Shown here: one piece after another, positions 1-8,237 of the stretch
Layout of the letters: each line of letters opens with the position of its first letter
How positions within the stretch are numbered: the stretch's first letter is position 1
Assembly (NCBI RefSeq): GCF_030150285.1
Contig: NZ_JASLGE010000102.1
Span: forward strand, 1-38,542
DNA from: Pseudomonas sp.
GTDB lineage: Bacteria > Pseudomonadota > Gammaproteobacteria > Pseudomonadales > Pseudomonadaceae
Direction of reading: 5' to 3'
Length of the DNA stretch: 38,542 bases
Notes under the pieces: model-generated
Told to the model about the DNA's origin: nothing
The model's input: only the letters and a program-made list of their open reading frames with translations
Database searches by the model: none
Position numbers and translations under genes: made by a program

Positions 1-521
1 AACGCAACGCGTTGCGCCATTGGCTGGCCGGCTTCACTCAACTGCCGGACACCGATCATTGGGCCGGGTGGGAAACCCTGCGCGATGCCCGCGAAGATGC
101 GCAACCAATCTGGACATTGGCCGAGGGCCAGTTACACCGGGCTGGCGGTCACCTCTGGTGGTTGAGCGGTGACTGGTTGCGTCAGCCTGTTGCGCCATTG
201 GCGTGGGAGCAGGCGGATTTGCCATTGAGCCTGCCGGGTAATGGTCAGTTACGTTTGCACGGTGAGATTCCCGCAGGTCCTTTGCACGTGAGCTATCGTC
301 AAGGTGGTGAGGTGATGCAACTGGCGCAACGCGGGCATCGGGATCTCAAGCGTTTGCTCAACGAGCACGGTGTCCCCGGCTTTGTGCGTGGCAGATTGCC
401 GCTGTTGTACCGCAATGAGCAGTTATTGGCGGTGGCAAACCTTCAGGGATTGGCTTGCGACCCCTGTGGGCGTTGGCAATTGCAGTGGTTGCCAACTTCC
501 AGCGATCAAGGTTTGAGCTGA
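1..521 (+). CDS. tilS: tRNA(Ile)-lysidine synthase, C-terminal part (partial at left edge)
   Basis: TilS converts the wobble cytidine of the CAU-anticodon tRNA-Ile to lysidine with ATP and lysine, so that AUA is read as isoleucine. The open frame enters from the left edge (codons in frame from base 3) and ends at the TGA at 519-521. Only about 173 C-terminal residues are visible, so the N-terminal PP-loop ATPase is outside. The visible part starts with an N-A-L-R-H-W-L stretch typical of the TilS middle region and ends in the small C-terminal substrate-binding domain (G-H-R-D-L-K-R-L-L near the middle). In pseudomonads tilS lies directly before pyrG, which supports the call. The TTG at 12 is an internal leucine, not a start. 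Confidence 0.85.
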   Translation, partial: RNALRHWLAGFTQLPDTDHWAGWETLRDAREDAQPIWTLAEGQLHRAGGHLWWLSGDWLRQPVAPLAWEQADLPLSLPGNGQLRLHGEIPAGPLHVSYRQGGEVMQLAQRGHRDLKRLLNEHGVPGFVRGRLPLLYRNEQLLAVANLQGLACDPCGRWQLQWLPTSSDQGLS

Positions 522-563
522 AAGGGGCTTTCCGGTAGACTACGCTCCCTTCTTGATACAACT

Positions 564-588
564 TCTGTAAATTCTCCGTAATTACAGA
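564..588. promoter_or_regulatory. Inverted repeat in the tilS-pyrG gap, possible operator
   Basis: TCTGTAA (564-570) is matched by TTACAGA (582-588), an exact 7-bp inverted repeat with 11 bases between the arms. It lies about 205 bp upstream of pyrG, in a 272-bp gap with no gene. The geometry suits a dimeric repressor, but no regulator is identified and chance is possible. I saw no convincing T-run after it, so it is not a standard terminator. Confidence 0.25.
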
Positions 589-793
589 TGTTGCCGATTA
601 CCAAGCAGTCTTTGCTGGGCGATTTTAAAAAAATGTGTGGCTTGTATCGAACCGTTGGTTTCCATCGGTCTGTTTCAACGCAGCAGTTTTTCGAAAGGTG
701 CACTGTGACTAATGCTGGTGATTGGGGGCTTCGGCCTTCCTTCGCTCTCCCCGGCGGCTCTGACCGCTTTAACGCAGACTTCTAGGGTTTTTC

Positions 794-2425
794 ATGACGC
801 GCTACATCTTCGTCACGGGCGGTGTTGTTTCTTCATTGGGGAAAGGCATTGCCTCGGCTTCATTGGCAGCCATCCTGGAGGCGCGGGGACTTAAGGTCAC
901 CATGCTGAAGCTGGACCCCTACATCAACGTTGATCCGGGCACCATGAGCCCGTTCCAGCACGGTGAAGTGTTCGTTACTCACGACGGCGCCGAAACCGAC
1001 CTGGACTTGGGCCACTACGAGCGGTTTATCCGCACGACCATGACCCAGAACAACAACTTCACCACGGGGCGTGTTTACGAGCACGTTCTGCGCAAGGAGC
1101 GCCGTGGTGATTACCTGGGTGCAACCATTCAGGTAATTCCGCACATCACAGACGAGATCAAGCGTCGAATCATCAAGGGCGCCGGCGATGCCGACGTAGC
1201 GATGGTTGAGATTGGCGGCACTGTGGGTGACATTGAGTCGCAACCGTTCCTCGAGGCAATCCGTCAGTTGCGCATTGAAGTAGGTGCCAAGCGCGCCATG
1301 CTGATGCACCTGACGCTGGTTCCGTACATCGCCACGGCTGGCGAGACGAAAACCAAACCCACGCAGCACTCGGTTAAAGAACTGCGTTCTATCGGCCTGC
1401 AACCAGACGTTCTGATCTGCCGTTCCGATCATCACGTTGATGTGTCCTCGCGTCGCAAGATCGCGCTGTTCACCAACGTTGAAGAGCGTGCTGTCATTTC
1501 TCTGGAAGACGCCGACACGATCTACAAGATCCCGGGCATGCTGCACGCTCAAGGGCTGGACGATTTCGTGGTGGAGCGCTTTGGCTTGCAATGCAACAGC
1601 GCCGACCTGTCCGAGTGGGACAAGGTCGTTGATGCCAAGCTCAATCCAGAACACGAAGTCACTATCGCCATGGTCGGCAAGTACATGGAGTTGCTGGATG
1701 CGTACAAATCGCTGATCGAAGCGATGAGTCACGCCGGCATCTCCAATCGCACCAAGGTCAACCTGCGTTATATCGATTCTGAAGACATCGAAAACAAAGG
1801 GACTGAACTGCTTGAAGGCGCTGATGCCATTCTGGTGCCGGGTGGCTTCGGTCTGCGCGGCGTTGAAGGCAAAATCACGGCGGCTCAGTACGCTCGTGAA
1901 AACAAGGTGCCTTACCTGGGTATCTGCCTGGGCATGCAAGTGGCGGTTATCGAGTTCGCACGTAACGTTCTGGGCTGGAAAGACGCCAACTCCACCGAGT
2001 TCGATCGCAGCAGCGGTCACCCGGTTGTGGGCTTGATCACTGAGTGGGAAGACGCCACCGGTGCAGTCGAAACCCGTACCGAGACCTCTGATTTGGGCGG
2101 CACCATGCGTCTGGGCGCACAGGATTGCCAACTGGCAGCCGGTTCCAAGGTTCACGATTGCTATGCCAAGGACGTAATTGTTGAGCGTCATCGCCATCGC
2201 TATGAAGTGAACAACAACCTGCTGCCACAACTGATCGAAGCGGGCCTGAAAGTGACCGGTCGTTCCGGTGACGGCGCGCTGGTAGAAGTGGTTGAGGCAC
2301 CTGATCATCCCTGGTTCGTGGCTTGCCAGTTCCACCCGGAGTTCACCTCGACGCCACGTGATGGTCACCCACTGTTCACCGGTTTCGTCAAAGCGGCACT
2401 GGCGCAACACGAGAAGAAGGCTTAA
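794..2425 (+). CDS. pyrG: CTP synthase
   Basis: CTP synthase makes CTP from UTP, ATP and glutamine, the last step of pyrimidine nucleotide synthesis in the cytosol. The product has 543 residues, the usual length. The N-terminal synthetase domain (about 1-267) starts with the family signature R-Y-I-F-V-T-G-G-V-V-S-S-L-G-K-G. The class I glutaminase domain (about 290-543) has its nucleophile in G-I-C-L-G-M-Q at Cys378, with His514 and Glu516 in H-P-E-F completing the triad. The ATG at 794 is preceded by a weak AGGG. It is followed by kdsA after only 5 bp, so the two are probably co-transcribed. Nothing unusual is visible. Confidence 0.98.
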   Translation: MTRYIFVTGGVVSSLGKGIASASLAAILEARGLKVTMLKLDPYINVDPGTMSPFQHGEVFVTHDGAETDLDLGHYERFIRTTMTQNNNFTTGRVYEHVLRKERRGDYLGATIQVIPHITDEIKRRIIKGAGDADVAMVEIGGTVGDIESQPFLEAIRQLRIEVGAKRAMLMHLTLVPYIATAGETKTKPTQHSVKELRSIGLQPDVLICRSDHHVDVSSRRKIALFTNVEERAVISLEDADTIYKIPGMLHAQGLDDFVVERFGLQCNSADLSEWDKVVDAKLNPEHEVTIAMVGKYMELLDAYKSLIEAMSHAGISNRTKVNLRYIDSEDIENKGTELLEGADAILVPGGFGLRGVEGKITAAQYARENKVPYLGICLGMQVAVIEFARNVLGWKDANSTEFDRSSGHPVVGLITEWEDATGAVETRTETSDLGGTMRLGAQDCQLAAGSKVHDCYAKDVIVERHRHRYEVNNNLLPQLIEAGLKVTGRSGDGALVEVVEAPDHPWFVACQFHPEFTSTPRDGHPLFTGFVKAALAQHEKKA

Positions 2426-2430
2426 TCAGC

Positions 2431-3276
2431 ATGGCGCAAAAGATTATCCGCGTAGGCAATATCGATATTGCCAACGACAAGCCAATGGTCTTGTTCGGTG
2501 GCATGAACGTGCTGGAAAGCCGTGATATGGCCATGCAGGTGTGCGAAGAGTACGTGCGTGTTACTGAAAAGCTCGGTATCCCTTACGTTTTCAAGGCCAG
2601 CTTCGACAAAGCCAACCGCTCATCGATCAACTCTTACCGTGGCCCCGGCCTCGAAGAGGGCATGCGGATTTTCCAGGACATCAAGCAAGCGTTTGGTGTG
2701 CCCGTGATCACCGACGTCCACGAGCCTGCGCAAGCAGCCGTGGTCGCCGAGGTGTGCGACATCATTCAACTGCCGGCTTTCCTTTCGCGTCAGACCGACC
2801 TGGTTGTGGCCATGGCCAAGACCGGTGCCGTGATCAACATCAAGAAAGCCCAATTCCTTGCGCCTCAGGAAATGAAACATATTCTGAGCAAGTGCGAAGA
2901 GGCGGGTAATGATCAGTTGATCCTCTGTGAACGCGGCTCCAGTTTTGGCTACAACAACCTTGTAGTCGACATGCTGGGCTTCGGCATCATGAAGCAATTT
3001 GAGTACCCGGTATTTTTCGACGTGACCCACGCGCTGCAAATGCCCGGTGGTCGTGCCGATTCGGCCGGTGGTCGTCGTGCCCAGGTCACAGACCTGGCCA
3101 AGGCTGGCATTAGCCAGGGCCTGGCTGGCCTGTTCCTTGAGGCGCACCCGGATCCAGACAACGCCAAATGTGATGGCCCTTGTGCCTTGCGTCTGGACAA
3201 GCTGGAGCCATTTCTGGCTCAGCTCAAGTCGCTGGATGAGTTGGTTAAAAGTTTTCCGACAATAGAAACCGCTTAA
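2431..3276 (+). CDS. kdsA: 3-deoxy-D-manno-octulosonate 8-phosphate synthase
   Basis: KdsA condenses phosphoenolpyruvate with arabinose 5-phosphate to KDO 8-phosphate, the precursor of the lipopolysaccharide inner-core sugar KDO. The 281-residue product has the family length and motifs: a K-A-S-F-D-K-A-N-R-S-S stretch near residues 55-65 for phosphoenolpyruvate binding, a T-D-V-H-E-P segment, and the C-E-R-G-S-S-F-G-Y-N-N block. Near the C-terminus the E-A-H-P-D-P-D-N-A-K-C-D-G-P segment is typical. It starts 5 bp after pyrG and runs in the same direction. A hairpin at 3310-3330 follows. The pairing with pyrG is the standard pseudomonad arrangement. Confidence 0.97.
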   Translation: MAQKIIRVGNIDIANDKPMVLFGGMNVLESRDMAMQVCEEYVRVTEKLGIPYVFKASFDKANRSSINSYRGPGLEEGMRIFQDIKQAFGVPVITDVHEPAQAAVVAEVCDIIQLPAFLSRQTDLVVAMAKTGAVINIKKAQFLAPQEMKHILSKCEEAGNDQLILCERGSSFGYNNLVVDMLGFGIMKQFEYPVFFDVTHALQMPGGRADSAGGRRAQVTDLAKAGISQGLAGLFLEAHPDPDNAKCDGPCALRLDKLEPFLAQLKSLDELVKSFPTIETA

Positions 3277-3309
3277 ACCGCTGTTCTCCGGTAAAGTACC
3301 GCACGATTT

Positions 3310-3336
3310 CTCGGGCCCTTGTGGCCCGAGCTTTAT
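3310..3336 (+). terminator. Hairpin between kdsA and eno, probable terminator
   Basis: CTCGGGCC (3310-3317) and GGCCCGAG (3323-3330) form a perfect 8-bp GC-rich stem with a 5-base loop, followed by CTTTATC. The T-run is short, so termination is probably partial, which would allow some read-through into eno. Confidence 0.6.
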
Positions 3337-3428
3337 CGTCTGCAAGGCTGCCTATTTTTCGCCCTTGCTGGCGATGACAAAATTTCCCTCAGCTGCGTCG
3401 TTTTCGTCAACTTTGGAGTTTTACAACA

Positions 3429-4718
3429 ATGGCAAAAATCGTCGACATCAAAGGTCGTGAAGTTCTCGACTCCCGTGGCAATCCCACCGTGGAAGCGGAT
3501 GTACTTCTCGACAACGGCATCATCGGTAGCGCTTGCGCGCCGTCCGGTGCTTCCACGGGTTCGCGCGAAGCGCTGGAACTGCGTGATGGCGACAAGAGCC
3601 GTTACCTGGGCAAAGGCGTACTCAAAGCCGTTGCCAACATCAATGGCCCTATTCGTGATTTGCTGCTGGGTAAAGACCCGGTTGATCAAAAGGCGCTCGA
3701 CCACGCGATGATCGCGCTGGACGGTACTGAAAACAAAGGTTCGCTGGGTGCTAACGCGATTCTGGCTGTGTCCCTGGCGGCTGCCAAGGCTGCGGCTCAG
3801 GACCAGGACCTGCCGCTGTACGCTCATATTGCCAACCTCAACGGTACCCCGGGCGTTTACTCGATGCCGGTTCCGATGATGAACATCATCAACGGTGGCG
3901 AGCACGCGGATAACAACGTCGATATCCAGGAGTTCATGGTGCAGCCGGTTGGTGCCAAGACCTTCTCCGATGCTCTGCGTATGGGCACCGAAATTTTCCA
4001 TCACCTCAAGGCTGTGCTCAAGGCACGTGGCCTGAACACTGCAGTGGGTGACGAAGGTGGTTTCGCGCCTAACCTGGCGTCCAACGAAGATGCACTGAAA
4101 GTGATCTCCGAAGCGATCGCCAATGCCGGTTACACCTTGGGCACTGACGTGACCCTGGCACTGGACTGCGCGGCCAGCGAGTTCTACGAAGACGGTAAAT
4201 ACAATCTGTCTGGTGAAGGGCAGGTGTTCAGCTCTGAAGGTTTCGCCGAGTACCTGAAAGGTCTGACTCAGCGTTACCCGATCATCTCCATTGAAGATGG
4301 CCTGGACGAGTCTGACTGGGATGGTTGGAAAATTCTGACGGATAAAATCGGTGAGAAAGTTCAGTTGGTGGGCGATGACCTGTTCGTTACCAACACCAAG
4401 ATCCTGCAAGAAGGCATCGATAAAAACATTGCGAACTCGATTCTCATCAAGTTCAACCAGATCGGTACGTTGACCGAAACCCTGGAAGCGATCCAGATGG
4501 CCAAGGCGGCGGGCTACACCGCTGTCATCTCGCACCGCTCCGGCGAAACCGAAGACTCCACCATTGCCGACCTGGCCGTGGGCACTTCGGCTGGCCAGAT
4601 CAAAACCGGCTCGCTGTGCCGTTCGGACCGCGTATCCAAGTACAACCAATTGCTGCGTATTGAAGAGCAACTGGGGGCGAAAGCCACGTACAACGGCCGT
4701 GGCGAGTTCCGTGGCTAA
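3429..4718 (+). CDS. eno: Enolase (phosphopyruvate hydratase)
   Basis: Enolase interconverts 2-phosphoglycerate and phosphoenolpyruvate in glycolysis and gluconeogenesis and is also a component of the RNA degradosome in many gammaproteobacteria. The 429-residue product has the usual length. Visible landmarks are the N-terminal R-E-V-L-D-S-R-G-N-P-T segment, the G-A-S-T-G loop, the G-D-E-G-G-F-A-P-N block with the catalytic glutamate, the S-I-E-D-G-L-D-E metal site, and the signature I-L-I-K-F-N-Q-I-G-T-L-T-E-T with catalytic Lys341. GGAG about 11 bp upstream supports the ATG at 3429. The gap from kdsA is 152 bp with a hairpin, so eno probably also has its own promoter. Confidence 0.98.
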   Translation: MAKIVDIKGREVLDSRGNPTVEADVLLDNGIIGSACAPSGASTGSREALELRDGDKSRYLGKGVLKAVANINGPIRDLLLGKDPVDQKALDHAMIALDGTENKGSLGANAILAVSLAAAKAAAQDQDLPLYAHIANLNGTPGVYSMPVPMMNIINGGEHADNNVDIQEFMVQPVGAKTFSDALRMGTEIFHHLKAVLKARGLNTAVGDEGGFAPNLASNEDALKVISEAIANAGYTLGTDVTLALDCAASEFYEDGKYNLSGEGQVFSSEGFAEYLKGLTQRYPIISIEDGLDESDWDGWKILTDKIGEKVQLVGDDLFVTNTKILQEGIDKNIANSILIKFNQIGTLTETLEAIQMAKAAGYTAVISHRSGETEDSTIADLAVGTSAGQIKTGSLCRSDRVSKYNQLLRIEEQLGAKATYNGRGEFRG

Positions 4719-4799
4719 GCAGTGAGTGGTACAAAGACAACAGGTTGTGTCAGATAATTCGCCAAAACGAGTCGTTTGACACTAATCTGATGCCTATCA

Positions 4800-4831
4800 A
4801 GTACAAGCCTGGTTATTCCAGGCTTTGTACT
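4800..4831 (+). terminator. Long hairpin between eno and ftsB
   Basis: AGTACAAGCCTGG at 4800-4812 pairs with CCAGGCTTTGTACT after a TTATT loop, leaving one bulged base. The stem is about 13 bp and strong, but is followed by ATGAGTTG rather than a T-run. It may be a processing site or mRNA 3'-end stabiliser rather than a factor-independent terminator. Confidence 0.5.
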
Positions 4832-4887
4832 ATGAGTTGTTTACGTTTGTCGGCATGGCTGTCTTTTCACTGGATACCTGATATTCG

Positions 4888-5166
4888 ATGCGCAGTCCCA
4901 ATTGGTTGTTCCTCATTTTGCTCCTGCTTCTGGCTGGCCTGCAGTATCGCCTGTGGGTGGGGAATGGCAGTTTGGCGCAAGTTACCGACCTGACTCAGCA
5001 AATCGCCGATCAGCATGCAGAAAATGAAGTGTTGCTGGAGCGCAATCGCGTGCTGGATGCGGAAGTGCTTGAGCTGAAAAAAGGCATGGAGACCGTTGAA
5101 GAACGTGCTCGCCATGAGTTGGGCATGGTGAAAGAGGGCGAGACCCTCTATCAGTTGGCCCAATGA
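4888..5166 (+). CDS. ftsB: Cell division protein FtsB
   Basis: FtsB is a small bitopic inner-membrane protein that forms the FtsQ-FtsB-FtsL complex and signals activation of septal peptidoglycan synthesis. The 92-residue product shows a short cytoplasmic start (M-R-S-P-N), one transmembrane helix at about 6-22 (leucine-rich), then a periplasmic coiled coil at about 30-72 with regular hydrophobic heptads. The C-terminal E-E-R-A-R-H-E-L-G-M-V-K-E-G-E stretch is conserved in FtsB. Its TGA overlaps the ispD ATG by four bases (ATGA at 5163-5166), indicating translational coupling. This eno-ftsB-ispD order is common in gammaproteobacteria. Confidence 0.94.
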   Translation: MRSPNWLFLILLLLLAGLQYRLWVGNGSLAQVTDLTQQIADQHAENEVLLERNRVLDAEVLELKKGMETVEERARHELGMVKEGETLYQLAQ

Positions 5167-5867
5167 GTATTTTGATACCGGCCTTTTGGGCCGTGATTCC
5201 TGCCGCGGGCGTTGGTGCTCGCATGGCCGCAGACCGTCCCAAACAGTATTTGACGTTGGGCGGACGCAGTATTCTCGAACACAGCCTTGGCTGTTTTCTC
5301 GACCATCCAGGCCTTAAAGGGTTGGTGGTCAGTGTCGCTTCGGATGACCCTTTCTGGCCGTCTCTACCGTGTGCTGCGGACCCACGCGTGGTTCGGGTCG
5401 ACGGCGGCCGCGAGCGCGCCGATTCGGTGCTCAATGCCTTGTTGTACCTGCATGCGCAGGGGGCTGGCGATGAAGATTGGGTGTTGGTTCACGACGCGGC
5501 GCGGCCGAATCTGGCCCGTGAAGACCTGGACAAGTTGCTCGAAGAGTTGGCTGACGACCCGGTAGGCGGCTTGTTGGCGGTTCCGGCGCGCGACACGCTC
5601 AAGCGCATGGACAAGCGCGGCCGAGCGGTCGAAACCATCGATCGTAGCTTGATCTGGCAGGCCTACACACCGCAGATGTTTCGTTTGGGCGCACTGCATC
5701 GGGCCCTGGCTGACAGCCTGGTAGCGCAAGTGAACATCACTGACGAGTCGTCGGCAATGGAGTGGGCCGGCCTGGCTCCACGCTTGATCGAAGGCCGTTC
5801 TGACAACATCAAAGTCACCCGCCCTGAAGACCTTGAGTGGCTGCGGCTGCGTTGGGTCAATCGCTGA
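5163..5867 (+). CDS. ispD: 2-C-methyl-D-erythritol 4-phosphate cytidylyltransferase
   Basis: IspD transfers CMP from CTP to 2-C-methylerythritol 4-phosphate, the third step of the non-mevalonate isoprenoid pathway. The product is 234 residues, close to the family norm. The nucleotide-binding start P-A-A-G-V-G-A-R-M-A-A-D-R-P-K-Q-Y-L (about 12-30) contains the catalytic Arg and Lys. V-H-D-A-A-R-P-N and the T-D-E-S-S-A-M-E segments are also typical. The start overlaps ftsB by 4 bp. The pathway partner ispF lies about 3.3 kb further on, separated by the formaldehyde cassette. The gene ends at a REPIN-type repeat shared with the convergent LysR gene. Confidence 0.97.
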   Translation: MSILIPAFWAVIPAAGVGARMAADRPKQYLTLGGRSILEHSLGCFLDHPGLKGLVVSVASDDPFWPSLPCAADPRVVRVDGGRERADSVLNALLYLHAQGAGDEDWVLVHDAARPNLAREDLDKLLEELADDPVGGLLAVPARDTLKRMDKRGRAVETIDRSLIWQAYTPQMFRLGALHRALADSLVAQVNITDESSAMEWAGLAPRLIEGRSDNIKVTRPEDLEWLRLRWVNR

Positions 5868-5870
5868 TCG

Positions 5871-5958
5871 CTCCTGCAGGAGCGAGCTTGCTCGCGATCA
5901 TTTGATCTTTAAAACGAAAGATCGCGAGCAATCGAGCGTCGACCGGCTACTCCTGCAC
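5871..5958. repeat. REPIN-type inverted pair of REP elements
   Basis: A short palindromic unit around CTGCAGGAGCGAGCTTGCTC (5874 onward), continuing to GCGAT, is followed after about 22 bases by a partly degenerate inverted copy (ATCGCGAGCAATCGAGCG from 5921, ending CTACTCCTGC near 5956). The unit resembles the REP family common in P. fluorescens genomes. It lies between the convergent ispD and LysR genes, a usual position, and may act as a two-way terminator. The second arm carries substitutions and an insertion, so it is an old copy. Confidence 0.75.
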
Positions 5959-5968
5959 GGGTTTTTCG

Positions 5969-6871
5969 TCACCCCAAATACTCTTCGCGCTTGGCCAACC
6001 CTTCCTTCAGGTAATCCACCAGCTTTCTGACCTTGGGCGACAAGTGTCGCTGTTGCGGGTACAGCGCCCACACCGCGGTGTTGGGCGGTTGGTGAACATC
6101 AAGCAAAGATACCAGCGCCCCTGTTTTCAAGTGCTCCAGCACATAATAGTCCGGCAACTGGCACAGCCCTACGCCTTGCAGTACGGCATCCAGAACGGCT
6201 TGCCCACTGTTGCAGCGCCAATTGCCTTGTACTCGTTGCGAAAATTCACGGCCGTCTTGTTGAAGTTGCCACAAGTCCGAGCTGCCGATCAGGCAGTTGT
6301 GCCGGCTTAACTCCGACAAACTGTGAGGCCGGCCGTAATGCGCTAAATAAGACGGGGACGCGCACACGTACATGCGTCGGGGGGCCAGGCGGGTAGCAAC
6401 CAGCCTGGAGTCCTGCAAGCGGCCAAGCCGAATGGCGAGGTCCAGGCTTTCGTGTACCAGGTCCAGTGGCCGGTTACTGAGTTCGATATCGACCCGTAAT
6501 TGCGGATAAAGCCCCATAAAACCAGTGACCAGCGGCACGATAAATCGCTCGCCGTACGCCACGGCACATGTCATGCGCAGCATGCCTTTAGGTTCGCTGG
6601 CCAGGTCACCGATGGCGCGCAGGGCCTCTTCGCGGCCGTCTTGTAAACGCTGACAATGCTGCAAAAACGTTTGCCCGCCCTCGGTCAGGGCGACGCGCCG
6701 GGTGCTGCGATAAAACAGGCGTGTTTGCAGGCGCTCCTCAAGGCGAGCCACTTGGCGGCTGATATGGGATGAAGACACGCCCAGGCGCTCCGCAGCCGCC
6801 GTGAATTGCCCGCATTCAGCGACCGCAACAAATTCATCAATCCCTTCCCAGCGGTTTTCTATCACGGTCAT
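5969..6871 (-). CDS. gfnR: LysR-family transcriptional regulator next to the formaldehyde detoxification genes
   Basis: The 300-residue product has the LysR layout: an N-terminal winged helix-turn-helix at about 10-68 (F-T-A-A-A-E-R-L-G-V-S-S-S-H-I-S-R-Q-V-A) and a C-terminal effector-binding domain of two alpha/beta lobes. It is divergent from adhC across 101 bp. In P. aeruginosa the LysR gene in this position is known as gfnR, an activator of glutathione-dependent formaldehyde removal; I transfer the symbol from position and family, not from alignment. By inference it controls adhC-fghA and perhaps itself through the intergenic inverted repeat at 6886-6914. Effector unknown from sequence. 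Confidence 0.85.
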   Translation of the reverse strand: MTVIENRWEGIDEFVAVAECGQFTAAAERLGVSSSHISRQVARLEERLQTRLFYRSTRRVALTEGGQTFLQHCQRLQDGREEALRAIGDLASEPKGMLRMTCAVAYGERFIVPLVTGFMGLYPQLRVDIELSNRPLDLVHESLDLAIRLGRLQDSRLVATRLAPRRMYVCASPSYLAHYGRPHSLSELSRHNCLIGSSDLWQLQQDGREFSQRVQGNWRCNSGQAVLDAVLQGVGLCQLPDYYVLEHLKTGALVSLLDVHQPPNTAVWALYPQQRHLSPKVRKLVDYLKEGLAKREEYLG

Positions 6872-6885
6872 TGTCCCTGACTAGC

Positions 6886-6914
6886 AATAATGTTTTGCTT
6901 TCTGCTGGATTATT
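6886..6914. promoter_or_regulatory. Inverted repeat between the LysR gene and adhC, candidate operator
   Basis: AATAAT (6886-6891) and ATTATT (6909-6914) form an inverted repeat with a 17-base spacer in the divergent promoter region. Position between a LysR regulator and its presumed target suggests a binding site, but the arms are short and AT-rich, so this is weak evidence. Confidence 0.3.
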
Positions 6915-6972
6915 AACCACGCGACGCTGATTTACACTGCTTGTCTTGTGTTTACCTTACTGGAGACAACCG

Positions 6973-8085
6973 ATGATCAAGTCACGTGCCGCTGTAGCCT
7001 TCGAGGCTAAAAAGCCGCTGGAAATCGTAGAAGTTGACGTTGCCATGCCCAAGGCGGGCGAAGTGTTGCTGCGGGTTGTGGCTTCGGGTGTTTGCCATAC
7101 AGATGCGTACACCTTGTCGGGTGCAGATCCGGAAGGCATTTTTCCGTCGATTCTGGGCCACGAAGGCGGTGCAATCGTTGAAGCCATTGGCGAAGGCGTA
7201 ACGTCGGTAGCGGTCGGGGATCATGTCATCCCGCTGTATACCCCAGAGTGCGGCAAGTGCAAATTCTGCTTGTCCGGCAAAACAAACTTGTGTCAGGCGA
7301 TTCGTTCGACTCAGGGCAAGGGCCTGATGCCCGACGGCACCACGCGCTTTTCTTACAAAGGCCAGCCTATTTTCCATTACATGGGCACTTCGACGTTTTC
7401 CGAGTACACCGTGTTGCCGGAAATCTCCGTGGCCAAGATTCAAAAAGATGCTCCGCTGGAAAAAGTCTGCTTGCTGGGGTGCGGTGTGACCACCGGCATT
7501 GGTGCTGTGCTTAACACGGCCAAGGTCAAGCCAGGCGATACGGTAGCCATCTTCGGGTTGGGCGGCATTGGCCTGTCGGCGGTCATTGGTGCCGTTAAAG
7601 CTAAAGCCGCGCGCATCATTGCCATCGACATCAACCCGGCCAAGTTTGAAATCGCCAAGCAACTGGGTGCGACCGATTGCGTGAACCCGAAAGACTATGA
7701 TCGCCCGATTCAGGACGTGATCGTCGACATGACGGACGGCGGAGTCGACTTCTCTTTCGAATGCATCGGTAATGTTCACTTGATGCGCGCGGCATTGGAA
7801 TGCTGCCACAAAGGTTGGGGCGAGTCGGTGATCATCGGTGTGGCCGGTGCGGGCCAGGAAATCTCGACACGGCCGTTCCAGTTGGTGACAGGGCGCGTCT
7901 GGCGCGGTTCGGCGTTTGGTGGTGTGCGCGGCCGCAGCGAGTTGCCGAGCTATGTCGAAATGGCTCAAACCGGTGAAATTCCGCTCGATACCTTCATCAC
8001 CCACACCATGGGCCTGGAAGATATCAATAAGGCCTTTGACCTGATGCACGAAGGCAAAAGCATTCGTACCGTTATTGAATTCTGA
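6973..8085 (+). CDS. adhC: S-(hydroxymethyl)glutathione dehydrogenase (class III alcohol dehydrogenase)
   Basis: This zinc enzyme oxidises S-hydroxymethylglutathione, formed from formaldehyde and glutathione, to S-formylglutathione with NAD; the family also reduces S-nitrosoglutathione. The 370-residue product carries the catalytic zinc ligands Cys41 and His63 (G-H-E), the structural zinc cysteines 93, 96, 99 and 107, and the NAD-binding G-L-G-G-I-G motif. I chose the ATG at 6973, which gives the family N-terminus M-I-K-S-R-A-A-V and has a TGGAGA ribosome site; an upstream alternative at 6946 adds nine atypical residues. fghA, the next enzyme, follows after a REPIN. Also called frmA in enterics. 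Confidence 0.96.
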   Translation: MIKSRAAVAFEAKKPLEIVEVDVAMPKAGEVLLRVVASGVCHTDAYTLSGADPEGIFPSILGHEGGAIVEAIGEGVTSVAVGDHVIPLYTPECGKCKFCLSGKTNLCQAIRSTQGKGLMPDGTTRFSYKGQPIFHYMGTSTFSEYTVLPEISVAKIQKDAPLEKVCLLGCGVTTGIGAVLNTAKVKPGDTVAIFGLGGIGLSAVIGAVKAKAARIIAIDINPAKFEIAKQLGATDCVNPKDYDRPIQDVIVDMTDGGVDFSFECIGNVHLMRAALECCHKGWGESVIIGVAGAGQEISTRPFQLVTGRVWRGSAFGGVRGRSELPSYVEMAQTGEIPLDTFITHTMGLEDINKAFDLMHEGKSIRTVIEF

Positions 8086-8123
8086 CGAATAGCGGCAAGC
8101 CGATGTAAGCCCCATCACTGAGT

Positions 8124-8191
8124 CTGTAGGGGCGACCTTGCTCGCGATCTTTTCAACGATCAAAAGATCGCCAGCAAGCTCGCTTCTACAG
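8124..8191. repeat. REPIN-type inverted pair of REP elements between adhC and fghA
   Basis: CTGTAGGGGCGACCTTGCTC begins at 8124 and is followed by an inverted partner that ends AAGCTCGCTTCTACAG at 8191, separated by a short AT-rich spacer. The unit is the same family as the copy at 5871-5958, so the detoxification cassette is bracketed and interrupted by this repeat. Being inside a likely operon, it could form a large hairpin in the adhC-fghA transcript and affect the relative amounts of the two proteins. Confidence 0.8.
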
Positions 8192-8237
8192 TGGGTTTAT
8201 CGTGCGGTTTGCAGCTAAAAGCCTGGAGCTGCCCCTA

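Noticed and set aside
860..2410. A 516-codon open frame antisense to pyrG
   Set aside because: It mirrors pyrG almost exactly, has no recognisable domain, and is explained by the codon bias of pyrG, which leaves few stops on the opposite strand.
3333..4670. A 445-codon open frame antisense to eno
   Set aside because: Same cause: highly biased codons of eno; no domain and no ribosome site seen.
6982..8163. A 393-codon open frame antisense to adhC
   Set aside because: Shadow of adhC, and it begins within the REPIN at 8124-8191.
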